Of a DNA stretch of 64,000 bases, positions 8,830 to 17,805 are shown in pieces. The position numbers and the translations under genes were made by a program. The stretch is from JBMOOG01 sp049324535 (GTDB taxonomy: Bacteria > Pseudomonadota > Alphaproteobacteria > Rhodobacterales > Rhodobacteraceae), in NCBI GenBank assembly GCA_049324535.1, contig JBMOOG010000026.1, positions 1 through 64,000 on the forward strand, given 5' to 3'. Under the pieces are notes generated by a model. That model did not search any database, was not told the origin of the DNA, and saw only the letters and a program-made list of their open reading frames with translations. Numbering within the stretch: position 1 is the stretch's first letter; the number at the start of each line of letters is the position of its first letter.

Positions 8830-10506
8830 ATGGCCTTCAAATCCGACATCGAGATCGCCCGGGAAGCGAAGAAGAAGCCGATCCTCGAGATCGGCGCGAA
8901 GCTGGGCATCCCGGCCGAGCACATGATCCCCTACGGGCACGACAAGGCCAAGGTCGCGCAGGACTTCATCCGCGGGCTTTCCGACCGGCCGGACGGCAAG
9001 CTGATCCTTGTCACCGCGATCAACCCGACGCCGGCGGGCGAGGGCAAGACCACCACGACCGTGGGCCTTGGCGACGGCCTGAACCGCATCGGCAAGCGCG
9101 CGGTGATCTGCATCCGCGAGGCGAGCCTCGGCCCGAACTTCGGCATGAAGGGCGGCGCGGCCGGGGGCGGACACGCGCAGGTGGTGCCGATGGAGGACAT
9201 GAACCTCCACTTCACCGGGGATTTCCACGCGATCACCTCGGCGCACAACCTGCTGAGCGCGATGATCGACAACCACATCTACTGGGGCAACGAGCTGGGC
9301 ATCGACGAGCGCCGCGTGACCTGGCGCCGCGTGATGGACATGAACGACCGCGCGCTGCGCGACATCGTGGTGTCGCTCGGGGGCGTCGCCAACGGGTTCC
9401 CGCGCCAGACCGGCTTCGACATCACCGTGGCCTCCGAGGTCATGGCGATCCTGTGCCTGTCGAAGGACCTCGAGGACCTGCAGGAGCGGCTTGGCCGCAT
9501 CGTCGTCGCCTATCGCCGCGACAAGACGCCGATCTATTGCCGCGACATCAAGGCCGACGGCGCGATGACGGTGCTTCTGAAGGACGCGATGCAGCCGAAC
9601 CTCGTGCAGACGCTGGAAAACAACCCGGCCTTCGTGCATGGCGGGCCCTTTGCCAACATCGCGCATGGCTGCAACTCGGTCATCGCCACCCAGACGGCGT
9701 TGAAGCTTGGCGAGTATGTCGTGACCGAGGCGGGCTTCGGGGCCGATCTGGGAGCCGAGAAGTTCTTCGACATCAAGTGCCGCAAGGCGGGCCTGAAGCC
9801 GGCCGCCGCGGTCATCGTCGCCACGGTGCGGGCGATGAAGATGAACGGCGGCGTGGCCAAGGCCGACCTCGGCCCGGAAAACGTCGCGGCGGTCCGCAAG
9901 GGCTGCCCGAACCTCGGCCGGCACATCGCGAACGTGAAGGGCTTCGGGGTTCCCGTCGTGGTCGCGATCAACCACTTCGCGACCGACACCGAGGCCGAGA
10001 TCCAGGCGGTCAAGGACTATGTGGCCGAACAGGGCGCCGAGGCGATCCTGTGCAAGCACTGGGCGCAGGGCTCGGCCGGGATCGAGGATCTGGCGCGCAA
10101 GGTGGTAAGCCTTGCGGAATCCGGTGCCTCGCACTTCGCGCCGCTCTACCCGGACGAGATGGGGCTCTTCCAGAAGATCGAGACCATCGCCAAGCGCATC
10201 TACCACGCCGACGCGGTGATCGCCGACAAGGCCATCCGCGACCAGCTCAAGGCCTGGGAGGCGGAAGGCTACGGCCATCTGCCGATCTGCATGGCCAAGA
10301 CGCAGTATTCCTTCACCACCGATCCGAACGTGCGCGGCGCGCCGACCGGGCATTCGGTGCCGGTGCGCGAGGTCCGGCTCTCGGCCGGGGCGGGCTTTGT
10401 CGTGGTCATCTGCGGCGAGATCATGACCATGCCCGGCCTGCCGCGGGTGCCTTCGGCCGAGACGATCCGCCTGAACGACGCGGGCCAGGTCGAGGGTCTG
10501 TTCTGA
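8830..10506 (+). CDS. fhs: Formate-tetrahydrofolate ligase
   Basis: Monofunctional 10-formyl-THF synthetase, 558 residues as expected. It joins formate to tetrahydrofolate using ATP. The P-loop PTPAGEGKTTTT is at about residues 66-77, followed by NFGMKGGAAGGGHAQVVPMEDMN fragments (about 100-125) and the C-terminal MPGLPRVPSAE (about 535). ATG 8830 follows a GGGAGCC element. Together with the downstream folD it supplies and interconverts one-carbon units for purine, formyl-Met and methylotrophic or formate-assimilating metabolism. Confidence 0.97.
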   Translation: MAFKSDIEIAREAKKKPILEIGAKLGIPAEHMIPYGHDKAKVAQDFIRGLSDRPDGKLILVTAINPTPAGEGKTTTTVGLGDGLNRIGKRAVICIREASLGPNFGMKGGAAGGGHAQVVPMEDMNLHFTGDFHAITSAHNLLSAMIDNHIYWGNELGIDERRVTWRRVMDMNDRALRDIVVSLGGVANGFPRQTGFDITVASEVMAILCLSKDLEDLQERLGRIVVAYRRDKTPIYCRDIKADGAMTVLLKDAMQPNLVQTLENNPAFVHGGPFANIAHGCNSVIATQTALKLGEYVVTEAGFGADLGAEKFFDIKCRKAGLKPAAAVIVATVRAMKMNGGVAKADLGPENVAAVRKGCPNLGRHIANVKGFGVPVVVAINHFATDTEAEIQAVKDYVAEQGAEAILCKHWAQGSAGIEDLARKVVSLAESGASHFAPLYPDEMGLFQKIETIAKRIYHADAVIADKAIRDQLKAWEAEGYGHLPICMAKTQYSFTTDPNVRGAPTGHSVPVREVRLSAGAGFVVVICGEIMTMPGLPRVPSAETIRLNDAGQVEGLF

Positions 10507-10573
10507 GGCGTTCCGGCGCGTTGCCCTTTCCGGCGGTCGGGCTTATGTCACGGCCACCGGAAAGGAGTGCGAC

Positions 10574-10915
10574 ATGCCGAAGCCCGAGGACTGCACCAGC
10601 ATGGCCGAGATCCGGGGCGAGATCGACCGGCTGGACGAGACTCTGGTGCGCCTCTTCGCCGAGCGCGCCGCCTACATCGACCGCGCCGCCGAGATCAAGG
10701 CCGGGGCCGACCTTCCGGCCCGCATCGAGACCCGGGTCGAGCAGGTCGTCGCCAACGTCCGCCGCCACGCCGACACCTACGGGCTGCCGCCCGATCTGGT
10801 GGAAAAGCTCTGGCGGCGGCTCATCGACTGGTCCATCGCGCGCGAGGAAAGCCGCCTTGGTCCCGACAGCCTGCGCCGGGACGGCTCGGGAGAGGACAGA
10901 GAGCAGAGGAGATGA
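10574..10915 (+). CDS. Chorismate mutase (AroQ class)
   Basis: A 113-residue all-helical AroQ-type protein. The long first helix (RGEIDRLDETLVRLFAERAAYIDRAAEIK, discontinuous catalytic Arg/Lys pattern) and the later helix (LPPDLVEKLWRRLIDWSIAREES) fit stand-alone chorismate mutases and isochorismate-pyruvate lyases of the PchB type. It converts chorismate to prephenate for Phe/Tyr synthesis, or has the related lyase role. AAAGGAG lies just upstream of the start. It sits between fhs and folD with only 3 bp to folD, so it belongs to the folate operon although its known pathway is aromatic. Confidence 0.85.
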   Translation: MPKPEDCTSMAEIRGEIDRLDETLVRLFAERAAYIDRAAEIKAGADLPARIETRVEQVVANVRRHADTYGLPPDLVEKLWRRLIDWSIAREESRLGPDSLRRDGSGEDREQRR

Positions 10916-10918
10916 GCG

Positions 10919-11806
10919 ATGAGCGCGACGGTGATCGACGGCAAGGCGTTTGCGGCGCGGGTGCGCGGCGCGGTCGCGGGCCATGTGGCCGGGCTGCGGG
11001 CGCGCGGAATCACGCCCGGTCTGGCGGTCGTCCTGGTCGGTGAGGATCCGGCCAGCCAGGTCTATGTGCGGTCCAAGGGCCGCATGACCGTCGAGGTCGG
11101 GATGAACAGTTTCGAACATCGCCTGCCCGCCGAGACGGCCGAGGCCGAGCTGCTGGCGCTCATCGAACGCCTGAACAGGGACGACAGCGTCAACGGGATC
11201 CTCGTGCAGCTTCCGCTGCCGCCCCACATGAATTCCGACATCGTCATCAACGCGATCGACCCGGCCAAGGATGTGGACGGATTCCACATCTCGAACGTGG
11301 GGCTGCTGGCCACCGGACAGAAGGCGATGGTGCCCTGCACGCCGCTTGGCTGCCTGATGCTCCTGCGCGACCTGCACGGGTCGCTGGCCGGGATGGAGGC
11401 TGTGGTGGTCGGCCGGTCGAACATTGTCGGCAAGCCGATGGCGCAGCTTCTCCTGCGCGACAGCTGCACGGTGACGGTCGCCCATTCGCGCACCCGCGAC
11501 CTGCCCGAGGTCTGCCGCCGGGCCGATATCGTCGTCGCGGCGGTCGGCCGGCCGGAGATGGTGACGGGCGACTGGATCAAGCCCGGCGCGACCGTGATCG
11601 ACGTCGGCATCAACCGCATCGAGCGGGACGGCGCGCCGGTGCTGGTCGGCGATGTCGACTACGCCTCGGCGGCCCGCGTCGCGGGCGCGATCACGCCGGT
11701 GCCGGGGGGCGTGGGCCCGATGACCATCGCCTGCCTTCTGGCGAACACGCTGACCGCCACCTGCCGCGCGAACGGTCTGCCCGAGCCCGAAGGGCTGACC
11801 GCCTGA
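10919..11806 (+). CDS. folD: Bifunctional methylene-THF dehydrogenase/cyclohydrolase FolD
   Basis: A 295-residue cytosolic enzyme interconverting 5,10-methylene-, 5,10-methenyl- and 10-formyl-THF. It has the Tyr/Lys catalytic motif YVRSKGRM (about residues 47-54), ILVQLPLPPHMN (about 96-107), the NADP-binding GRSNIVGKP (about 164) and the signature PGGVGPMTIACLL (about 261-273). The start lies 3 bp after the chorismate mutase stop. It is convergent with the thioesterase gene, 8 bp away. Confidence 0.97.
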   Translation: MSATVIDGKAFAARVRGAVAGHVAGLRARGITPGLAVVLVGEDPASQVYVRSKGRMTVEVGMNSFEHRLPAETAEAELLALIERLNRDDSVNGILVQLPLPPHMNSDIVINAIDPAKDVDGFHISNVGLLATGQKAMVPCTPLGCLMLLRDLHGSLAGMEAVVVGRSNIVGKPMAQLLLRDSCTVTVAHSRTRDLPEVCRRADIVVAAVGRPEMVTGDWIKPGATVIDVGINRIERDGAPVLVGDVDYASAARVAGAITPVPGGVGPMTIACLLANTLTATCRANGLPEPEGLTA

Positions 11807-11814
11807 GCCCGGTC

Positions 11815-12267
11815 TCAGCGGGGCCGGACGGGCACCATGGTGCCGGTCAGCACCGCGACCAGGGTCCGCTCGCCGCCATCGCGTTCGGCCTCGATCTCGG
11901 CCCGGACGACCGTCAGCCGGCGTCCGGCGCGCAGGACGGTCCCGCGCGCCACGAGCCGCGCGCCCTCGGCCGGGGCCAGAAGGTGGATCGCCATCTCGGC
12001 GGTCATCACCTCGGCGTCCGCGGGCATCAGGGTCAGCGCGGCAAAGCCCGCCGCCGTGTCGCCCAGCGCGAAGGCCAGCGCGGCGTGGGCGACGCCGTGC
12101 TGCTGGCGCACATCCGGGCCGATCGGGGCGGCGATCTGCACCGCGCCGGGCGCGATCTCGCGGATCTCGGCCGAGAAGAGCCGCATCAGCGACTGCGACG
12201 CGAAGCTTGCGCGGACCTTGGCCTCGGTGGCGGGCTCGATGCGGGGGGGCGTGGTGTCGGTCGTCAC
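11815..12267 (-). CDS. PaaI-family hotdog-fold thioesterase
   Basis: A 150-residue hotdog-fold protein with the PaaI/YbgC-type segment QQHGVAHAALAFALGDTAAG at about residues 53-72, where the Gly-His and downstream Asp correspond to the acyl-CoA thioesterase active site. No ATG fits in the N-terminal region, so I place the start at GTG 12267, giving normal length. It probably hydrolyses acyl- or aryl-CoA thioesters; the substrate cannot be read from context. Confidence 0.8.
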   Translation of the reverse strand: MTTDTTPPRIEPATEAKVRASFASQSLMRLFSAEIREIAPGAVQIAAPIGPDVRQQHGVAHAALAFALGDTAAGFAALTLMPADAEVMTAEMAIHLLAPAEGARLVARGTVLRAGRRLTVVRAEIEAERDGGERTLVAVLTGTMVPVRPR

Positions 12268-12375
12268 GGGCGTCCCGTTCTCAGAGATGGCGATTTGATC
12301 GCGGCCTTTGTTGCAGGTCCGCGACGCAGCCTTTAGGAGAGGCAGCGGTAAATGGTGTACGCGAAAGGTGCTGCA

Positions 12376-13218
12376 ATGGCCATGACCGGGCTGATGCGGG
12401 ATATCGGGGCCGCCCTGCGATCGCCCGTGCCCTACGTCTCGATGGTCATCCTCGTGCTGGTGCTCAGTCTGGCGGAGCCGTTTCGTGCCTATCTTCCGCC
12501 GTTGTCGCCGGGCCAGCGGTTCGAGTTCTGGACAGTCGTGGTCGGGCTTTCGGTGCTCTGGGGCGTCAGTCTCCGGGTTCTCCTGCAACGCCGCTTTCCG
12601 CGGCTGCGGCTGGGTGGTGCGCTCGCGCTGGGTGTGGTCGCCTCGTCGGTCGTGCTGGCCTGTCCGATCCGCTGCGTCGCTCTGGCGCTGCTGCCCGATG
12701 CGGGGCAGCGGGTGCCGTCGATTCCGGTCTTTGCGGGGTTGATCCTGATTGCCGGATCCGGGATTGCCGTCCTGCGCTGGTTCTCCGAGACGCATGGCCA
12801 CGGGGTCTGGCGTGGGGCACCGTCCACGCCGAGGCCGACCGGTGAACCCGCGCCCCCCGCGCCCCCCGCGCCGGTCCCGCCGGCCGAGGCCCCGGCCGTC
12901 CGCCCGCGGCTGATGCAGCGGCTTCCGGCCGGGGCGCAGGGCACGCTCGTGCGGCTGTCCGTGCAGGGCCATTACGTTCTGGTCCACACGACGGAGGCCA
13001 CGCACAGCCTGCTCATGCGGTTCTCGGACGCGCTGGCCGAGGTCGAGGGCCATCCGGGGCTTCGGGTGCACCGGTCGCACTGGGTGGCGCGCGACGCGAT
13101 CGCGGGCCACCGCCGCAAAAAGGGCCGCCACTTTCTTGCGACGATCGACGGGGCCGAGGTTCCGGTGAGCCGCGCCTATGTCGCCGACGTGCGGGCCGTC
13201 GTGCCGGCGCCGGTCTGA
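12376..13218 (+). CDS. Membrane-anchored LytTR DNA-binding regulator
   Basis: A protein of about 280 residues with four hydrophobic membrane segments (about 20-40, 50-71, 78-97, 114-137), a Pro/Ala linker (about 147-177) and a C-terminal LytTR domain (about 185-278: VRLSVQGHYVLVHT, MRFSDALAEV, GLRVHRSHWVARDAI). LytTR domains bind DNA as transcription regulators. The membrane-bound form suggests an envelope or ion signal receptor. ATG 12376 has AAAGGTG in front; ATG 12352 is the longer alternative. The last 43 bp overlap the 3' end of nhaA on the opposite strand. Confidence 0.85.
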   Translation: MAMTGLMRDIGAALRSPVPYVSMVILVLVLSLAEPFRAYLPPLSPGQRFEFWTVVVGLSVLWGVSLRVLLQRRFPRLRLGGALALGVVASSVVLACPIRCVALALLPDAGQRVPSIPVFAGLILIAGSGIAVLRWFSETHGHGVWRGAPSTPRPTGEPAPPAPPAPVPPAEAPAVRPRLMQRLPAGAQGTLVRLSVQGHYVLVHTTEATHSLLMRFSDALAEVEGHPGLRVHRSHWVARDAIAGHRRKKGRHFLATIDGAEVPVSRAYVADVRAVVPAPV

Positions 13219-14375
13219 ACCGACCGGGACGCCCGCAAGATCCCGAAGCCCAGAGCCGCGGCAATCGCCGACCCCGACAGCACGCCCAGCCGCACCTCGT
13301 TCATGTGGACGGCGTCGGAAAAGCTGAGCGAGCCGATGAACAGGGACATGGTGAAGCCGATCCCGGCCAGGCAGGCGATGCCCGACATCTGCGTCCAGGA
13401 CGCCCCCGCCGGCATGGCGGCAACACCGGTTCGCACCAGAAGCCAGGTCATGCCCATGACGCCCACGTATTTGCCGACGACCAGCCCGGCCGCGATGCCG
13501 GCCGGCACCTCCGAGACCAGGTCCGCAGGCGACAGCCCGGCCAGCACCACACCGGCGTTCGCAAAGGCGAAGATGGGCACGATCACGAACATCACATAGG
13601 GGGCGAGGCCGTCCTCGAGCGCGTGCAGCGGGGATTTTCCGAACCGATCCTTCAGCGGGATGAAGAAGGCGGTGGCCACACCGGCCAGCGTGGCATGGAC
13701 CCCGGATTTCAGCACCAGCACCCAAAGGATTGCGCCCAGAAGCAGGGTGGGCGCCATCCGGTGCAGGCCGAGCGCATTGCGCCACGCCATCAGCCCCAGC
13801 GGGATCAGCGCAAGGGCCAGGTAGTGCACCTTCAGTTCAGCGGTGTAGAAGAGGGCGATGATGAGGATCGCGCCCAGATCGTCGAGGATCGCCAGCGTGA
13901 GCAGGAAGATCTTGAGCGACGGCGGCACACCTTTGCCGACCAGGGCCAGGACACCCAGCGCAAAGGCGATGTCGGTCGCCGCCGGAATGGCCCAGCCGCC
14001 CCGCGTGACCGGATCGGCCGCGTTGAAGGCCAGATAGATCAGCGCCGGCACGGCCATGCCGCCGACCGCCGCCATTCCGGGCAGCAGGACGTCGCTCGGC
14101 TTCTTCAGCTTGCCCTCGAGGAGTTCGCGCTTGAGCTCGAGGCCGACGAGCAGGAAGAACACGGCCATGAGCCCGTCGTTGATCCACAGGATCAGCGGCT
14201 TGCTCAGCCCCTCGCCATCCAGCGTCACCGAAAAGGGCAGGTTCAGGATGCCGTGATAGGCGTCCGACCAGGGCGAATTCGCGACGATCAGGGCCGCGGC
14301 GGCCGAGATGATGAGGGCGATGCCCCCGGCCGCGTCGTGGCCGAGGATGCGATCCATGATGCGCAAAAGGCTCAT
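13176..14375 (-). CDS. nhaA: Na+/H+ antiporter NhaA
   Basis: A 399-residue, 11-12-helix inner-membrane antiporter that exports Na+ (or Li+) in exchange for H+ and regulates pH. The key acidic residues are visible: Asp in PAATDIAFALG, and the adjacent Asp pair in LAILDDLGAI, the Na+-binding centre of NhaA. ATG 14375 is preceded by GGGAGAAG. The C-terminus overlaps the antisense end of the LytTR gene, so the two genes share DNA at their 3' ends. Confidence 0.96.
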   Translation of the reverse strand: MSLLRIMDRILGHDAAGGIALIISAAAALIVANSPWSDAYHGILNLPFSVTLDGEGLSKPLILWINDGLMAVFFLLVGLELKRELLEGKLKKPSDVLLPGMAAVGGMAVPALIYLAFNAADPVTRGGWAIPAATDIAFALGVLALVGKGVPPSLKIFLLTLAILDDLGAILIIALFYTAELKVHYLALALIPLGLMAWRNALGLHRMAPTLLLGAILWVLVLKSGVHATLAGVATAFFIPLKDRFGKSPLHALEDGLAPYVMFVIVPIFAFANAGVVLAGLSPADLVSEVPAGIAAGLVVGKYVGVMGMTWLLVRTGVAAMPAGASWTQMSGIACLAGIGFTMSLFIGSLSFSDAVHMNEVRLGVLSGSAIAAALGFGILRASRSVQTGAGTTARTSAT

Positions 14376-14510
14376 TGCTTCTCCCTGTCCCTGTCGTTCT
14401 CCACAGGTTGGGGCCGCAGGCCCACAAGTCAACCGCCGTCGATGCAAAAGCTCTGGCACGCCGCCCTTGTGCCGCCTAGCGTGGCGCGCGCGGACAGGAA
14501 AGGGGCGCGG

Positions 14511-15119
14511 ATGGATGCGATGATCGACCATCTGGTGGTGACGGCGGCCAGTCTGGACGAGGGCTGCGACTGGGTCGAGGCGCGGCTCGGGGTCCGGCCG
14601 GGGCCGGGCGGCCAGCATGCGCTGATGGGGACGCACAACCGGCTGCTGGGCCTCGGCCCCGACACCTATCTGGAGGTGATCGCCATCGATCCCGGCGCCG
14701 CGCCTCCGGGCCGGGCGCGCTGGTTCGGCCTTGATGCGCGGCGGGGGCCCCCGCGGCTGACGCATTGGGTCATGCGGGTGCCGGACCTCGGGGCGGCGCT
14801 TGCGGCCGCGCCGGAGGGTGCGGGGCAGGCCACGCCCCTGTCGCGCGGGCCCTACCGCTGGCGCTTCGCCGTCACGGCGGACGGCCATCAGCCCTTCGAT
14901 TCGCTCTATCCCGCGCTGATCGACTGGCAGGGCCCCCGCCATCCGGCCCGCGATCTGCCCGACATGGGCATCCGGCTGGTGCGGCTGGGGCTGTCGCATC
15001 CCGACGCCGCCCGACTGGCCGGGTGTCTGCCCGGCGCCGATCCGCGCCTGAGCGTCACCGAAGGCCCGGCCCGGCTCTCCGCCCGCGTCGCGACCGCCGA
15101 CGGCGAGAGAGAGCTCTGA
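14511..15119 (+). CDS. VOC-family (glyoxalase-like) protein
   Basis: A 202-residue protein starting IDHLVVTAASLDEGCDWVEARLG, the first beta-alpha-beta motif of the Glyoxalase_3 branch of the vicinal-oxygen-chelate superfamily. A typical HALMGTHNRLLGLG-like strand follows, with TYLEVIAIDP at about residue 50. The function within the family is unknown, possibly a dioxygenase or lyase. AGGAAAGGGG precedes the start. It overlaps the GNAT gene by one base (TGATG). Confidence 0.8.
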   Translation: MDAMIDHLVVTAASLDEGCDWVEARLGVRPGPGGQHALMGTHNRLLGLGPDTYLEVIAIDPGAAPPGRARWFGLDARRGPPRLTHWVMRVPDLGAALAAAPEGAGQATPLSRGPYRWRFAVTADGHQPFDSLYPALIDWQGPRHPARDLPDMGIRLVRLGLSHPDAARLAGCLPGADPRLSVTEGPARLSARVATADGEREL

Positions 15120-15643
15120 TGCCGCCCGCCCTACGCCCGGCCCGGCCCGAGGACCATGCGGCCATCCTCGCGTTCTGGAACCCGCTGATCCGGGACACGA
15201 CCGTCACCTTCTCGTCCGAGGAAAAGTCCCCCGAAAGCCTGGCCGCGATGATCGCCGCGCGCCGGGCGGCGGGCCACGCGTTCCTGGTCGCCGAGGATGC
15301 CGGCGCGGTGCTCGGCTTTGCCACCTACGCGCAGTTCCGGGGCGGCAACGGCTATGCCACCGCGATGGAACACACCATCATCCTGGCCGAGGCGGCGCGG
15401 GGCCGCGGCGTCGGGCGGGCGCTGATCGAGGCGATCGCCGGTCACGCGGCCGCGGCCGGTGCGCACACGCTCATGGCCGGCGTCTCGGCCGAGAACAGCG
15501 GCGGCATCGCGTTTCACCGGGCGGTCGGGTTCCGCACCGTGGCCGTGGTGCCGGAGGTCGGGCGCAAGTTCGGCCGCTACATCGACCTTGTCCTGATGCA
15601 GCGGGTGCTCGCGACCGCTGACAAGGCGCGCGGCGCCGGGTAG
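15119..15643 (+). CDS. GNAT-family N-acetyltransferase
   Basis: A 174-residue GNAT enzyme of the phosphinothricin acetyltransferase-like group. It shows LRPARPEDHAAILAFWNPLIRDT at the N-terminus, the acetyl-CoA-binding motif A in LAEAARGRGVGRALIEAI (about 88-105) and the NSGGIAFHRAVGFRTV motif (about 125-140). It acetylates an unidentified small amine or antibiotic-like compound. It is translationally coupled to the VOC gene, so the two may act on related compounds. Confidence 0.85.
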   Translation: MPPALRPARPEDHAAILAFWNPLIRDTTVTFSSEEKSPESLAAMIAARRAAGHAFLVAEDAGAVLGFATYAQFRGGNGYATAMEHTIILAEAARGRGVGRALIEAIAGHAAAAGAHTLMAGVSAENSGGIAFHRAVGFRTVAVVPEVGRKFGRYIDLVLMQRVLATADKARGAG

Positions 15644-15652
15644 GGTGCGGGC

Positions 15653-16336
15653 ATGTCAGTCTGGACGCGCATCGCCGACGCCGTAGCCGCCCTTCGCCGG
15701 GGCGAGCCGCTCTCGGCGGTCTTCGACCGGTTGCGCACGCCGCCCGAACGGTCGGTGGCCTTCACCATCGCGGTGATCGCGCTGGGCGCAAAGATGGCCA
15801 AGGCCGATGGGCGGGTCACCCGCAACGAGGTGTCGGCCTTCCGCCGCGTGTTCACGCTCGATGCCGCGGACGAGGCCGGGGCGGCCCGGGTCTTCGATCT
15901 GGCGCGGCAGGACGTGGCGGGGTTCGAGTTCTACGCGCGCAAGATCGCCGCGATGTTCGGACCCGGCGACCAGGTGCTGATCGACCTGATGGACGGGCTT
16001 TTCTACATCGCCGCCGCCGATGGCACCTTCCACCCCGGCGAGGAGGCATTCCTGCGCGAGGTGGCGACGATCTTCGGGCTGGATGCGCGCTGCTTTGCCT
16101 CGCTGCGGGCCCGTCATCTGCCCCCCGACGAGGCCGACCCCTATGCGATCCTCGGCGTCACCCCCGACACGCCGCTCGAGCAGATCCGCGCGGCGTGGCG
16201 GCAGGCGGTGATCGACAGCCACCCCGACCGGCTGGCCGCGCGGGGCGTGCCCGAGGAGGCGCTGCGGCTGGCGCAAGACCGTCTGGTGGCCGTCAACCGC
16301 GCCTGGGAAGAGATTTCGCGGCGCGTGGCGGCGTGA
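15653..16336 (+). CDS. DjlA-like co-chaperone (TerB + J domain)
   Basis: A 227-residue protein with an N-terminal TerB-like helical domain (about 30-150; ALGAKMAKADGRVTRNEV and YIAAADGTFHPGEEAFL repeats, acidic metal-binding type) and a C-terminal J domain (about 163-227; DPYAILGVTPDTPLEQIRAAWR, with HPD in SHPDRL). The HPD motif stimulates DnaK ATPase. The transmembrane anchor of DjlA is absent, so this one should be cytosolic. Confidence 0.88.
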   Translation: MSVWTRIADAVAALRRGEPLSAVFDRLRTPPERSVAFTIAVIALGAKMAKADGRVTRNEVSAFRRVFTLDAADEAGAARVFDLARQDVAGFEFYARKIAAMFGPGDQVLIDLMDGLFYIAAADGTFHPGEEAFLREVATIFGLDARCFASLRARHLPPDEADPYAILGVTPDTPLEQIRAAWRQAVIDSHPDRLAARGVPEEALRLAQDRLVAVNRAWEEISRRVAA

Positions 16337-16340
16337 CCGG

Positions 16341-17375
16341 ATGCGCATCGCGACTTACAACGTCGAATGGTTCGTCAACCTCTTCGACCGGCACGGGCAT
16401 CTTCTGGCCGACGAGGGGTGGTCGGCGCGCCACAACGTGACCCGGGCCGACCAGCTGGCGGCGCTTGGCATCGTGTTCACCGCCCTCGACGCCGATGCGG
16501 TGATGATCATCGAGGCCCCCGACAACGGCAAGCGGCGGCGAACGACCGACATGCTCGAGGCCTTTGCGCAGACCTGCGGGCTGCGCGCGCGCCGGGCGCT
16601 TCTGGGCTTTGCCAACGAGACGCAGCAGGAAATCGCGCTTCTCTACGATCCCGACCGGCTGAGCGCGCGCCACGATCCGATCGGACAGCCCGGGCCGCAC
16701 GTGGCGCCCGACGGCGCGGCCCCGCGGTTCGATTCCACGTTTCTGGTCGATCCGGGCATCGACGGGGTGGCCGACAGCGTGGCCTTCTCGAAGCCGCCGC
16801 TCGAGATCGAGGCGCGGACCGCCTCGGGCGTGCGGCTGCGGCTGATCGGCGTGCACAGCAAGTCGAAGGCGCCGCACGGCGCGGACGGTCCGGAGCAGGT
16901 GCGCCGCCTTGCCATAGCCAACCGGCGCAAGCAGATCGGCGAGGCGCTCTGGCTCCGCCACCGGGTGCTGGAGCACCTCGAGGCCGGCGACAGCCTGATG
17001 GTGATGGGCGATTTCAACGACGGCCCGGGGCTTGACGAGTACGAACAGATGTTCGGCCGGTCTGGGCTCGAGATCGTCATCGGGTGGAACCAGCCACGGC
17101 CGCAGCGGCTTTTCGACCCGCACGCGCGCATCGTCTATGGCAAGAAGGGGGGCGCGGCGCCCTCGTCGGCGCGGTTCTACCTCGATGAGGAACAGCGCTT
17201 CTTTTCGGCGATGCTCGACTTCATCATGGTCTCGCCCGACCTGCGCGGGCGCAACCCCCGCTGGCGGATCTGGCATCCTTTCGACGATCCGGCGATCTAT
17301 GCGGTGCCGGAACTGCGCGAGGCGCTTCTGACCGCCTCGGACCATTTTCCGGTAAGCCTCGACATCGACCTGTGA
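16341..17375 (+). CDS. Endonuclease/exonuclease/phosphatase-family hydrolase
   Basis: A 344-residue member of the EEP fold (DNase I/synaptojanin/sphingomyelinase-like). Characteristic motifs are ATYNVEWFVN at the N-terminus, VMIIEAPDN (metal-binding Glu, about 56), VHSKSKAP, VMGDFNDGPG (about 220) and the C-terminal TASDHFPVSLDID with catalytic Asp/His. There is no signal peptide. The phosphodiester or phosphomonoester substrate cannot be told. It starts 4 bp after the DjlA-like gene. Confidence 0.88.
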   Translation: MRIATYNVEWFVNLFDRHGHLLADEGWSARHNVTRADQLAALGIVFTALDADAVMIIEAPDNGKRRRTTDMLEAFAQTCGLRARRALLGFANETQQEIALLYDPDRLSARHDPIGQPGPHVAPDGAAPRFDSTFLVDPGIDGVADSVAFSKPPLEIEARTASGVRLRLIGVHSKSKAPHGADGPEQVRRLAIANRRKQIGEALWLRHRVLEHLEAGDSLMVMGDFNDGPGLDEYEQMFGRSGLEIVIGWNQPRPQRLFDPHARIVYGKKGGAAPSSARFYLDEEQRFFSAMLDFIMVSPDLRGRNPRWRIWHPFDDPAIYAVPELREALLTASDHFPVSLDIDL

Positions 17376-17417
17376 TGGCGCTGTGAGCCGGGGCGCGATT
17401 GCGCTAGACTGCCGGTC

Positions 17418-17777
17418 ATGCTCCGATACGCCCTTACCCTCGCCCTTGTCCTTCCGACAATGCCCTGCGCCGCCCAGACGGTCGCGCCCGGGTCGGAGCC
17501 CGGCACCGAGGAGGGGCTGAGCCTCATCGAGCGGGGGGCGATGATTCTGCTCAGGTCGATGATGGACCGGATCGGCCCCGAGCTTGACCGGATGGGCGAG
17601 GAGATGGGGCTGGCGATCGAGGAGATGAAGCCGGCGCTTGAGGAACTCGCGCGGCTGATCGGGGACATCCGCAACTACGAGCCGCCCGAGGTGCTGCCGA
17701 ACGGCGACATCATCATCCGCCGCAAGCGGCCGCAACCCCCGCCCCTGCCGGGGTCCGAGACCGAGATCGACCTCTGA
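17418..17777 (+). CDS. Small secreted protein of unknown function
   Basis: A 119-residue protein with a signal peptide (MLRYALTLALVLPTMPCAA, cleavage near residue 20), an amphipathic helical core rich in Met/Glu (MILLRSMMDRIGPELDRMGEEMG, about 44-67) and a Pro/Arg-rich tail ending in EIDL. I recall similar periplasmic proteins from Rhodobacterales carrying the misleading label AAA+ family ATPase, but no ATPase motif is present. Function unknown. Confidence 0.75.
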   Translation: MLRYALTLALVLPTMPCAAQTVAPGSEPGTEEGLSLIERGAMILLRSMMDRIGPELDRMGEEMGLAIEEMKPALEELARLIGDIRNYEPPEVLPNGDIIIRRKRPQPPPLPGSETEIDL

Positions 17778-17780
17778 CGG

Positions 17781-17797
17781 CCGGGCGGCGTGCCCGG
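17781..17797. terminator. Possible bidirectional terminator hairpin
   Basis: CCGGGC-GGCGT-GCCCGG (6-bp stem, 5-nt loop) lies between the convergent ends of the small secreted protein gene and ppx. No T-run follows, so the evidence is modest. Confidence 0.4.
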
Positions 17798-17805
17798 ACG
17801 CGCGC

